From: Mucilaginibacter galii
GTDB lineage: Bacteria > Bacteroidota > Bacteroidia > Sphingobacteriales > Sphingobacteriaceae
Reading direction: 5' to 3'
Length of the DNA: 64,000 bases
Assembly (NCBI RefSeq): GCF_014635825.1
Contig: NZ_BMDO01000001.1
Coordinates: 868,001-932,000, forward strand
Shown: positions 53,248 through 61,543 of the stretch, in pieces
Position numbering within the stretch: position 1 is the stretch's first letter
How the letters are laid out: every line of letters begins with the position of its first letter
Program-made: the position numbers and the translations under genes
Notes under the pieces: generated by a model
What the model was told of the DNA's origin: nothing
Databases searched by the model: none
Seen by the model: only the letters and a program-made list of their open reading frames with translations

Positions 53248-54384
53248 CTAAACTGGTATGCTATTCTTAATTACTTCCAGGTAAAAGTTCTCGTACTCAG
53301 GTAATATATTAGCCAGGTCAAATTTGCGGGCGTGGGTAAGTGCGTTTTCTTTGAACTGGTTCAGGCGTTCTTCATCCTGCAAAATAGTTAAAGCAGCTTG
53401 TGCCATACCGTCAACATCGCCTACATCGCGCAGGTAACCGGTTAGTCCTTCTACATTTAATTCGGGCAAACCACCGGCATTACTGCTGATGACAGGCACA
53501 CGGCAGGCCATAGCTTCCAGCGCTGCCAAACCAAAACTTTCTGATTTGGAAGGCATCAAAAACAAATCGGATACCGACATAATCTCTTCCACCGCATCCT
53601 GCTTACCCAGGAAACGCACATTTTGACTTACGCCTAAATCGCGCGCCAATTGCTCGCACTCGGGGCGGTCTTCACCATCGCCTACCATCAGGAGCTTTGA
53701 AGGTAACACGGCGTTTACCTTAGCAAATATGCGCACTACATCGGGTGTACATTTCACCTTACGGAAGTTAGAGGTATGCACTAAGATCTTTTCGCCCTCG
53801 GGCGCTATGGCTTTTTTAAAATGTCCTTTAGGAGTATGGTTAAAGCGGCGAAGGTCAATAAAGTTGGTAATTACCTTAATGTCCTTTTCAATCTCGAACA
53901 GTCGGTAAGTATCGTTACGTAAATGTTCGGATACTGAAGTTACACCATCACTTTTATTGATAGAGAAAGTAACTACCGGTTTATAAGTACGATCGTTACC
54001 CACCAGGGTTATATCGGTACCGTGCAGGGTAGTGATCACCGGGATATGGATGCCATAAGTAGCCAGTATTTGCTTGGCCATAAAAGCGGCCGAAGCGTGT
54101 GGAATTGCATAATGTACGTGCAGTATATCCAGTTTTTCAAAGCGTACCACATCTACCAAACGGCTGGCCAAGGCTAGTTCATAAGGCGGGTATTCAAACA
54201 ATGGGTATTTGCTAACGGCTACCTCGTGGTAAAAAAGGTTTTCGGAAAAGAAATCGAGCCTCACGGGCTGATTATAAGTAACAAAATGAACCTGATGACC
54301 GCGATCAGCCAGGGCTTTACCCAGTTCGGTGGCCACTACGCCGCTACCTCCAAAGGTTGGATAACATACTATTCCGATTTTCAT
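53248..54384 (-). CDS. bshA: N-acetyl-alpha-D-glucosaminyl L-malate synthase
   Basis: GT4 glycosyltransferase that makes GlcNAc-malate, the first step of bacillithiol synthesis. The 378-residue protein matches BshA along its length: IGIVCYPTFGGSGVVATELG at the N-terminus, the segment HVHYAIPHASAAFMAKQIL, HGTDITLVGND, and the UDP-sugar binding part PSKSESFGLAALEAMACRVP followed by SNAGGLPEL. It is cytosolic. bshB and bshC are not nearby; in Bacteroidota they are usually dispersed. Confidence 0.95.
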   Translation of the reverse strand: MKIGIVCYPTFGGSGVVATELGKALADRGHQVHFVTYNQPVRLDFFSENLFYHEVAVSKYPLFEYPPYELALASRLVDVVRFEKLDILHVHYAIPHASAAFMAKQILATYGIHIPVITTLHGTDITLVGNDRTYKPVVTFSINKSDGVTSVSEHLRNDTYRLFEIEKDIKVITNFIDLRRFNHTPKGHFKKAIAPEGEKILVHTSNFRKVKCTPDVVRIFAKVNAVLPSKLLMVGDGEDRPECEQLARDLGVSQNVRFLGKQDAVEEIMSVSDLFLMPSKSESFGLAALEAMACRVPVISSNAGGLPELNVEGLTGYLRDVGDVDGMAQAALTILQDEERLNQFKENALTHARKFDLANILPEYENFYLEVIKNSIPV

Positions 54385-54559
54385 GAATTGATGTAATGCT
54401 TAAGTGAAATAAACCGACCGGCGCATTGGGCTTGCAGAGTTGTACCGGCCAAATTCATGTCGCAAGTTTAACAGCAATTAACGGCAAATGTGTTAAGTGT
54501 ATGTAAAGATTACACTACACACTATGAAGTGATTTTAGGTTGACAAATCAACCGATTAG

Positions 54560-54952
54560 CTACGCTTCAGATTGCAGCTCACCGGTAATCCACCAGGTAT
54601 TCCCAAAAGCATCTTTCACACCTGCACCACGACCATAATCCTGATCAACAGGTTCCATAATACTGGTTGCGCCATTGGCTAAGGCTTTATTGTAGGTATC
54701 GTCGCAATTGGCTACGTAAATGAAAAGACCTGCGTTTTGCACCGGGAAATCCGCTGTAGCATCAGTAAACATGATGGTATTCTCCCCTATCTGTAATTCG
54801 GCATGCATGTAGGTGTGTTCGTTGCGCATGACCTTCATTTTTTCGGTAGCGTCAAAAACGGTTTGCATAAACTTGAAAAAATCGGCGGCACCTTCAATAA
54901 TAAGGTACGGCATAATGCGCTGATAACCTGAAGGGATGTTTAGTTCTTGCAT
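54560..54952 (-). CDS. VOC (glyoxalase-fold) family protein
   Basis: Cytosolic protein of the vicinal-oxygen-chelate superfamily, PhnB-like. The 130 residues show the paired beta-alpha-beta-beta-beta units: YLIIEGAADFFKFMQTVFDA, HTYMHAELQIGENTIMFTDA, and in the second half FIYVANCDDTYNKALANGA and GAGVKDAFGNTWWI. Metal-ligand-like His and Glu are present (HAEL). Substrate unknown; many PhnB-like proteins are not proven enzymes. Confidence 0.88.
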   Translation of the reverse strand: MQELNIPSGYQRIMPYLIIEGAADFFKFMQTVFDATEKMKVMRNEHTYMHAELQIGENTIMFTDATADFPVQNAGLFIYVANCDDTYNKALANGATSIMEPVDQDYGRGAGVKDAFGNTWWITGELQSEA

Positions 54953-55098
54953 GATGGTGGATTTGGTTAATGCAATGTAGTTAATTTAGTTTGGAGTATA
55001 TTCTACTAATTGCGGGCATCTATTTAAGCAGTCGGTACATTTATAACTTCGATTTGTGTTTTCAAACAAACTTCGTCTGCTCTTGGCCGCAGAGCCCA

Positions 55099-55126
55099 TT
55101 ACTTTTTGTCTTGATACAAAAAGTAA
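55099..55126. repeat. palindrome TTACTTTTTGT...ACAAAAAGTAA
   Basis: Perfect 11-base arms TTACTTTTTGT and ACAAAAAGTAA around cttgat, in the 493-base gap between the VOC and serine hydrolase genes. From memory, very similar ATTACTTTTTGTCTTGATACAA-type sequences recur in Sphingobacteriaceae genomes; I could not verify this. Apart from this and the G-rich element nothing else is seen in the gap. Confidence 0.5.
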
Positions 55127-55287
55127 CAAAAAATTAAGACAGAAAAAAGCTTCCCCGCTCAAGGCCCACGCCGGCCCGCTTTTCTGTCATCCCCGCCCTC
55201 TTATTTGTAGGCACACTAACAGGCCTACTCTCTTTTAGAATATTGCAGGATTGCCGAATAGTGTTGTCCCTTAATACTTCTTTTCAG

Positions 55288-55443
55288 TTCCCTCCCCCGC
55301 GAGGGCAGGGAGGAGTTTAATGAAGCGGTTCATCAACCAAACTCCAACCCACAACCGCACAATCAGCTATATCTCTCCAAGAGGAAATCCTTTAAAGAAG
55401 AAATCAACATAAAGCCCTCCCTCCCGGGGAGGGTTGGGAGGGG
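55288..55443. repeat. G-rich/C-rich palindromic repeat with G-quadruplex motif
   Basis: Begins TTCCCTCCC and contains GAGGGCAGGGAGG followed by TTTAATGAAGCGGTTC, as in the cluster at 49967. It ends in CCCTCCCTCCC then GGGGAGGGTTGGGAGGGG at 55426-55443, a canonical G-quadruplex pattern that stops two bases before the serine hydrolase stop codon. Confidence 0.7.
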
Positions 55444-55445
55444 CA

Positions 55446-57266
55446 TTACATCCCTTTCTGCATAGCCTCGTAAAACACATCCTGAATACGCCCCCTAATG
55501 CGGCGGCTGTTGAGGAGGGTTGAATCTTTAGGATATACGCGGTTTGATAAGAAAATATAAACCAACTGGCTCTTAGGATCTACCCAAACACAGGTACCGG
55601 TGTAGCCAGTATGTCCAAAGGTTTGATCAGACGCGTAGTTAGATGGGTAATGTTTGCTTACCACCGGGTCCCAGCGGTCGAAACCCAGGCCACGGCGACT
55701 TACGTTAGATTGTTTGGCAGTGAATTGAGCTACCGTTTCGGGCTTGAAATACTGGATACCTCCGTAATTGCCGCCATTCAACAGCATCTGGAATAGGATG
55801 GCCAGGTCATTAGTCGAAGCAAATAAACCAGCGTGGCCCGATACCCCGCCCACCATGGCCGCACCCTGATCGTGCACATAACCTGTTAGTAGTGTATGCC
55901 TGAAATAAGTGTCATTCTCGGTAGGCACAATTTGGTCGGCGGCAAAACGGTTGCGGGGCAAAAAGCCGGCGGTTTGCATGCCCAGCGGATTATAAAAATT
56001 ATCTTGCACGTATACATTTAAAGGGGTAGCCGTAACCGTTTCTACTACTTCTTTCATAAAATACATGCTTAAATCGCTGTATACATACTGGCCGCGGGTG
56101 CGCAGTGCCGAGTTAAGCATTTGCGGCCACATTACCTCCTTAAAGTAATCTTTACGCATGTAGTAACCATCGGCTACTTTGGTAGGGTATGCAGCCGATG
56201 AATCGGAACTATGGTCGGTAGCCTTGATACGCTCGTAAAAAGGAATGTAAGAAACCAAACCTGCCTGGTGCAACATCAGTTCGCGTATTTTAATATCATT
56301 CTTACTGGTATTGCGTGCCAGGGCTACGTAGCTGCCCATGGTAGAGTCTAAACTTAGTTTACCTTCATCAACCAGTTTCATCACCTCCAGCGTGGTAGCC
56401 GATATTTTGGTGACCGATGCCAGGTCGAAGACATCGGTAATCTTATCGGGCTGAGTTTTGGTGTAAGTATGGTAGCCGTAAGCTTTGTTGAAAATCACTT
56501 TACCATCTTTTGCCACCAAAACGGTAAAGCCCGGCGTAGCATGGTCATTAATGGCTTCATTGGCAATATTATCTACTGCCGTCAGATTTTCGGCTTTGAT
56601 GCCTACAGCCTCGGGCACGGTGTATTGTAAGCGGGTTTTAGCCGTAATAAAGCCCGAACCTGCCACATATTTGGCCGATGCATTCTTGGTGAGCTTTTGG
56701 GTAATGGCCATGCCTCCAAAAACAGCCTGCGCCGCGTAAGCTGCTGCCACGGGCGATATACGGTTACACCATATAACAGGTGTATTTACCCCATCCAGTT
56801 TATTCAACGGTATGCCACTCCCCCAATATACCACCACCATTTTCTTCAACTTATCGTTCATGGTAATAAAGTTGAGCAGCTGCTGGTTGTTTAAATCAAG
56901 GTCAGTCAGTTGTAAGATGATGGTATTGTAGAGCTTCAGATCATCGGTTAGCTTACTTATGTTGTAGTAAGTTAACCCGTTAAAATTTTTCACCCTGGCA
57001 TACTTGTTCAGCAAACTATCAAATACAGGCGCATACTCATGGGTAAAGCGTACGCTGGCTATGGTGGCTTTATCCAGACCAGTTAACGGCACTACGCCTT
57101 GCTCATTGTTAAGCAACACGGTAGATTGTATGCTCAGGTTTTCTTCGCTTACATAGTTTGCCCCGGTTGGGATGGTTATGATAGGTGGCTTTTGGGCACA
57201 AGCCGTATTTAACAATATAAAACCCGACAGAACGGCTATTAACCAACCACACTTATTTCTTTTCAT
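55446..57266 (-). CDS. serine hydrolase with GH3 C-terminal-like leader domain
   Basis: Exported protein with a beta-lactamase-fold serine hydrolase domain. From the ATG at 57266 (MKRNKCGWLIAV, lipobox TAC) it has 606 residues; a start five codons earlier (57281) also exists. Residues about 40-205 look like the C-terminal part of a family 3 glycoside hydrolase (SIQSTVLLNNEQGVVPL), without its catalytic barrel. The rest has the SxxK motif SVTK (DLASVTKISATT), the YSD pair (YSDLSMYFM) and HTG (FGHTGYTGT), so the hydrolase site is complete. Start overlaps the end of the amidohydrolase gene, implying one operon. Likely acts on cell-wall or ester substrates. Confidence 0.88.
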   Translation of the reverse strand: MKRNKCGWLIAVLSGFILLNTACAQKPPIITIPTGANYVSEENLSIQSTVLLNNEQGVVPLTGLDKATIASVRFTHEYAPVFDSLLNKYARVKNFNGLTYYNISKLTDDLKLYNTIILQLTDLDLNNQQLLNFITMNDKLKKMVVVYWGSGIPLNKLDGVNTPVIWCNRISPVAAAYAAQAVFGGMAITQKLTKNASAKYVAGSGFITAKTRLQYTVPEAVGIKAENLTAVDNIANEAINDHATPGFTVLVAKDGKVIFNKAYGYHTYTKTQPDKITDVFDLASVTKISATTLEVMKLVDEGKLSLDSTMGSYVALARNTSKNDIKIRELMLHQAGLVSYIPFYERIKATDHSSDSSAAYPTKVADGYYMRKDYFKEVMWPQMLNSALRTRGQYVYSDLSMYFMKEVVETVTATPLNVYVQDNFYNPLGMQTAGFLPRNRFAADQIVPTENDTYFRHTLLTGYVHDQGAAMVGGVSGHAGLFASTNDLAILFQMLLNGGNYGGIQYFKPETVAQFTAKQSNVSRRGLGFDRWDPVVSKHYPSNYASDQTFGHTGYTGTCVWVDPKSQLVYIFLSNRVYPKDSTLLNSRRIRGRIQDVFYEAMQKGM

Positions 57267-58890
57267 ACACTTTTTCGCCATTTACAAACGTTTTCAGCAC
57301 TTTAATACGGGGTAATTCGGCACCTTTGGCTTTCATCAGATCCTGGTCAGTTATCACAAAATCGGCAAACTTGCCTACCTCAATACTGCCTTTTTCTTTT
57401 TCTTCAAAATTAGAACGGGCTGCCCAAATGGTCATACCGCGCAGGGCCTCAATCCTGCTCAGGGCATTCTCTTTTTGAAAGCCGTTAGCCGGAAGACCTT
57501 TCATGTCTTTACGCTCGGTTGCTGCATAAAACGTATATAACGGGTTAATATTTTCTACGGGGAAATCGGTACCCAAAGGCAGCCAGCCGTTTTGCTGCAA
57601 CAGTTGCTTATAAGCGTAGGCAGTTTTTAAACGCTGTGCACCCAGGCGGTCGCCGGCCCAGTACATATCCGAAGTAGCATGGGTGGGTTGCACCGATGGA
57701 ATAATGTTATTCTCTCCAAAATATTTAATATCGGCCGGATCAATGATCTGGGCATGCTCTATGCGCCAGCGTTTGTCGTTCTTGCCTTTTAAGGCGTTGG
57801 CATAAATTTTAAGGATGGTGCGGTTGGCCGAATCGCCGATAGCGTGGGTACACATTTGGAAACCTTTAGCGGCAATACGCTGGGCAACATCTTCAAAATG
57901 CTTTTGGCTGCTCAGCAAAAAGCCTTTCCAGCCTTTTTGGTCGTTATAATCGTGTAATAAACACGCACCTCTCGAGCCCAGGGCACCATCGGCATATACC
58001 TTGAACGAGCGTACATTTAAGCCTGGTGTTTTATAAACACCACGTTTAAACAGGTAATTAATATTATCCTCATTATCGCTCAGCATTACATACATGCGCA
58101 TTTTTAATGCTTTTTTATGCTGCAATTCGGCAATGGTGTTGATCATGGGGTAATCCAGTCCGCAATCATCTACCGTGGTTAAACCAACGGCAAAGCAATT
58201 TTGCTGTGCACCTAATAAAGCACTTTGTGTTTGTTGATCGGTAGCCTGAGGTATTTTATGGGTTATCAAATCAACAGCGTTATCAACCAGTATACCGGTG
58301 AGCTTGTTATCTACGGTTTGTATTTGTCCGCCCTCTAATTTTTGATTGGGCTTAATACCCGCAATATTCAGCGCTGCCTGGTTCACTATCGCGGCATGCC
58401 CGTCTACACGGGTAAGTATTACCGGCCTTACCGGGAACAATGAATCTAACTTGCCTTTACTCGGGAACTGCTTGGTTTTCCAGTCGTTTTGGTCCCAGCC
58501 CCTACCTATGATCCAGCCTTCCTCGTTACGCCCGGCATACGCCTGCACCGAGTCTACGATCTCGTCCCAGCTGTTGGTACCTTCCAGGTGTACTTCCTGC
58601 AAGCTTAAACCATAGCGGTAAAAGTGGGTATGGGCATCAATAAAGCCGGGGTAAACGGCTTTACCATTGGCATCAACCACCTGGCGTGCGGTGTATATTT
58701 TCTCCAGGCTGTCGGCACTGCCTATGGCCACAATTTTACCGGCTTGCACCACAAAGGCTTCGGCAGTAGTGAAAGTACTATCTACCGTATATATGGTGGC
58801 ATTTTTCACCAGCATATCGGCATTATATTCTTTTTGTTTACAGGCGGCAAAAAGCAGCAGCAGCAATAATGAAGGCCAAAGTTTTTTCAT
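57253..58890 (-). CDS. YtcJ-like amidohydrolase lipoprotein
   Basis: Metal-dependent amidohydrolase of the amidohydro_3 (YtcJ-like) type. The 545-residue protein has a lipoprotein signal (LLLLLFAAC, Cys17), the N-terminal beta-sandwich, the metal motif GFIDAHTHFYRYG (HxH), further ligand histidines in MCTHAIGDSANR and RIEHAQII, and the late Asp in LGTDFPVENINP. All active-site landmarks appear intact. Substrate unknown. It overlaps the serine hydrolase gene; a G-rich palindrome lies just 7 bases upstream of its start codon. Confidence 0.92.
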   Translation of the reverse strand: MKKLWPSLLLLLLFAACKQKEYNADMLVKNATIYTVDSTFTTAEAFVVQAGKIVAIGSADSLEKIYTARQVVDANGKAVYPGFIDAHTHFYRYGLSLQEVHLEGTNSWDEIVDSVQAYAGRNEEGWIIGRGWDQNDWKTKQFPSKGKLDSLFPVRPVILTRVDGHAAIVNQAALNIAGIKPNQKLEGGQIQTVDNKLTGILVDNAVDLITHKIPQATDQQTQSALLGAQQNCFAVGLTTVDDCGLDYPMINTIAELQHKKALKMRMYVMLSDNEDNINYLFKRGVYKTPGLNVRSFKVYADGALGSRGACLLHDYNDQKGWKGFLLSSQKHFEDVAQRIAAKGFQMCTHAIGDSANRTILKIYANALKGKNDKRWRIEHAQIIDPADIKYFGENNIIPSVQPTHATSDMYWAGDRLGAQRLKTAYAYKQLLQQNGWLPLGTDFPVENINPLYTFYAATERKDMKGLPANGFQKENALSRIEALRGMTIWAARSNFEEKEKGSIEVGKFADFVITDQDLMKAKGAELPRIKVLKTFVNGEKVYEKK

Positions 58891-58897
58891 ACGTAAA

Positions 58898-58983
58898 AGC
58901 CCCTCCCCAACCCTCCCCGGAGGGGGAGGGAGTTAATTTAACTCCTGAAAGCCCTCCCTCCCGGGGAGGGTTTGGGAGGGGCT
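58898..58983. repeat. G-rich palindrome with G-quadruplex motifs on both strands
   Basis: The left arm AGCCCCTCCCCAACCCTCCC (G-quadruplex pattern on the - strand, 58900-58918) and the right arm ending GGGGAGGGTTTGGGAGGGG (58963-58981, + strand) form an inverted repeat. It fills half of the gap between the divergent amidohydrolase and mutL genes. Confidence 0.75.
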
Positions 58984-59066
58984 GCTTTTTATTAACAACG
59001 TTTCAAAGGTAAAGTTATGCCATCAAATATTTAATTTAGCCGTCGAAATTGAAGGGGATTTTTTTG

Positions 59067-60923
59067 ATGTCAGATATTATACAGCTTTTACCTGATGCCG
59101 TGGCCAACCAGATTGCTGCGGGCGAAGTAGTGCAACGACCGGCATCGGCGGTAAAAGAACTGGTAGAGAACGCAATAGACTCGGGAGCAGATAAAATACA
59201 GCTGCTGCTTAAGGAAGCCGGCAAGGCGCTGATACAGGTAATAGATAACGGCTGCGGTATGAGTTTGACCGATGCCCGTATGTGCTTTGAGCGCCATGCC
59301 ACCTCCAAAATACGCAAGGCCGAAGATTTGTTTGCCATACGCACCATGGGTTTCAGGGGCGAAGCCATGGCTTCTATTGCCGCTATTGCCCAGGTTGAAA
59401 TGAAAACCCGACGCCATGAGGACGAACTGGGTACCTGTATTGTAATTGAAGGATCGGAAGTAATAAGCCAGGAAGCTACAGGCACCAGCGCAGGCACTTC
59501 TATTGCGGTGAAAAACCTGTTTTACAACACGCCCGCCCGCCGTAACTTTTTAAAAAGCAACCCGGTAGAGCTAAGGCACATTATAGATGAGTTTCAGCGG
59601 GTGGCGCTGGCGCATCCCGAAATATTTTTTACCATGCACCACGATGGGCAGGAGGTGTACCACCTGCCGGCCTCGCAGTTAAAACAGCGCATTGTGCACC
59701 TGTTTGGCAACAATTACAACCAGCGCCTGGTGCCGGTAGAAGAAGATACCACCATTATTAACCTGCGTGGCTTTGTGGGCAAGCCTGAGTTTGCCCGCCG
59801 CACCCGTGGCGAACAGTTCTTTTTTGTGAACAACCGTTTCATCCGCGATAATTACCTCAACCATGCGGTAATGACAGCTTTTGAAGAGTTATTGCCCGAG
59901 GATACTTACCCGTTTTATGTATTGTTCATTGATATTGACCCGAGCAAGATCGATATTAACGTACACCCTACCAAAACAGAAATTAAGTACCAGGATGAAC
60001 GGGCTATTTACGCCATTATACGTTCGGCAGTTAAACGCTCCTTAGGCCGGTACAACATTACGCCAAGTTTAGATTTTGACCAGGAGAACAGCATCGAGCA
60101 CCTCATTACCGCTAAACCACTGGAAGAAATTACCCCGCCGGGCATTACTTTCAATCCTAACTTTAACCCTTTTGACCCGGTAGCCAAGCCTGCCCCACGC
60201 GAAAGCAGTTATCAAAACAGCAATAACCCTTACAAAGGCGGCATGACGCAGAACTGGGAAACGCTGTATGAAATAAGTAAGCAGGTGCCGCAGCAACAGC
60301 AGGAAATGCTGCCCGATGATAGCTTTGAGGTGAACAACCAGGCCGTAACCAAACCCAGCGAAAGGCAGTTATTCCAGATCCATAACCGGTACATCCTATC
60401 GCAAATAAAATCGGGCTTTATGCTCATTAGCCAGCAGGCAGCGCATGAGCGTATTTTATATGAGCGATTTTTACAGCAGTTGCAAAACCATTCGGGCGTT
60501 AGTCAGCAGAGCCTGTTCCCGCAAACGCTGACGTTGAACGGCAGCGATTTTACCTTATTGAAAGAACTATTGCCCGACATTAAAGCCTTAGGTTTTGATA
60601 TACGTGAGTTTGGCAAAAATACGGTGGTAGTGGACGGTATACCTGCCGATTTAAACGCCGCCAGCGAGCACCAGTTACTGGAGCATTTGCTCGAAGGATT
60701 TAAAAACAATATGGCTATCCTCAAGTTAGATAAGCGCGATACTTTAGCCCGTACCTTAGCGCGCAATGCGGCTACCAAAGCAGGTACCAAACTCACTTTA
60801 GAAGAAATGAATTTGCTGATAGACCAGCTTTTTGCCTGCCAGATGCCTAATCTGGCGCTGAACGGCAAACCGGTGATCAGCACGTTTACGCTGAATGAGC
60901 TGATGGAACGGTTTGAGAAATAG
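59067..60923 (+). CDS. mutL: DNA mismatch repair protein MutL
   Basis: Couples MutS mismatch recognition to strand removal. From the ATG at 59067 (MSDIIQLLPDAV) it has 618 residues: GHKL ATPase domain (1-330) with ELVENAIDSGA, DNGCGM, GFRGEAM and NTPARRNFL, a Pro/Asn/Gln-rich linker (about 345-430) and the C-terminal dimerisation domain. The endonuclease motif, usually DQHAxxER, reads SQQAAHER (from Ser455), and the CPHGRP-like zinc motif reads ALNGKP. The nick-making activity may thus be absent. An in-frame TTG 18 bases upstream is a less likely start. Confidence 0.95.
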   Translation: MSDIIQLLPDAVANQIAAGEVVQRPASAVKELVENAIDSGADKIQLLLKEAGKALIQVIDNGCGMSLTDARMCFERHATSKIRKAEDLFAIRTMGFRGEAMASIAAIAQVEMKTRRHEDELGTCIVIEGSEVISQEATGTSAGTSIAVKNLFYNTPARRNFLKSNPVELRHIIDEFQRVALAHPEIFFTMHHDGQEVYHLPASQLKQRIVHLFGNNYNQRLVPVEEDTTIINLRGFVGKPEFARRTRGEQFFFVNNRFIRDNYLNHAVMTAFEELLPEDTYPFYVLFIDIDPSKIDINVHPTKTEIKYQDERAIYAIIRSAVKRSLGRYNITPSLDFDQENSIEHLITAKPLEEITPPGITFNPNFNPFDPVAKPAPRESSYQNSNNPYKGGMTQNWETLYEISKQVPQQQQEMLPDDSFEVNNQAVTKPSERQLFQIHNRYILSQIKSGFMLISQQAAHERILYERFLQQLQNHSGVSQQSLFPQTLTLNGSDFTLLKELLPDIKALGFDIREFGKNTVVVDGIPADLNAASEHQLLEHLLEGFKNNMAILKLDKRDTLARTLARNAATKAGTKLTLEEMNLLIDQLFACQMPNLALNGKPVISTFTLNELMERFEK

Positions 60924-60968
60924 TTGGGGGGAGAGAGTCAGGAGTATAGAGTACAGAGTATGTCCGCT

Positions 60969-61030
60969 GTCAGTCTGAGCTTGTCGAAGACTTAGATAAG
61001 CGTACAGGTCTTCGACAAGCTCAGACTGAC
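60969..61030. repeat. palindromic repeat, GTCAGTCTGAGC family (copy 3)
   Basis: Arms GTCAGTCTGAGCTTGTCGAA and TTCGACAAGCTCAGACTGAC are perfect inverted repeats; the loop contains GACTTAGATAAGCGTACAGGTC. It sits 45 bases after the mutL stop. Confidence 0.88.
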
Positions 61031-61052
61031 AACGTGAATAATTAAACAAAAC

Positions 61053-61510
61053 GTCATCTCGAACGATAGTGAGAGATCCTGTTCAAATTGCAAAGTAACA
61101 TACAAGCATGGAGTACAGGATTTCTCGTTAGCACTCGAAATGACAAACTTTATATATTAACCCTATGTCATCTCGAACGACAGTGAGAGATCCTGTTCAA
61201 ATTGCAAAGTAACACACAAGCATGGAGTAACAAGATTTCTCGTTAGCACTCGAAATGACAGCTTTTTAAATATTAACCCTATGCCATCTCGAACGACAGT
61301 GAGAGATCCTGTTCAAATTGCAAAGTAACATACAAGCATGGAGTAACAAGATTTCTCGTTAGCACTCGAAATGACAGCTTTTTAAATATTAACCCTATGC
61401 CATCTCGAACAATAGTGAGAGATCCTGTTCAAATTGCAAAGTAAGTCCACAAGCATGGAGTAACAAGATTTCTCGTTAGCCTCGAAATGACAACTTTATA
61501 TATTAAATAT
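61053..61510. repeat. four tandem copies of a ~115-base palindromic unit
   Basis: Four units start at 61053, 61167, 61283 and 61399, spaced 114, 116 and 116 bases. Each opens with G[T/C]CATCTCGAAC and GAGAGATCCTGTTC, has the shared centre CAAATTGCAAAGTAA, and closes with ATTTCTCGTTAGC and TCGAAATGAC, so each unit is itself an inverted repeat. Differences between copies are few (about 5-10 per unit). Together with the element at 60969 it fills the 620-base gap between mutL and the first rhomboid gene. Confidence 0.9.
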
Positions 61511-61543
61511 TTAGGCGCATAATAAGCGCCATTACCATATCCT

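Noticed and set aside
55056..55238. 60-codon open frame in the gap between VOC and serine hydrolase genes.
   Set aside because: It runs through the palindromic repeat, has no family features and no promoter.
61053..61510. CRISPR array considered for the regularly spaced repeats.
   Set aside because: The units are contiguous 115-base palindromes with no variable spacers and no cas genes nearby.
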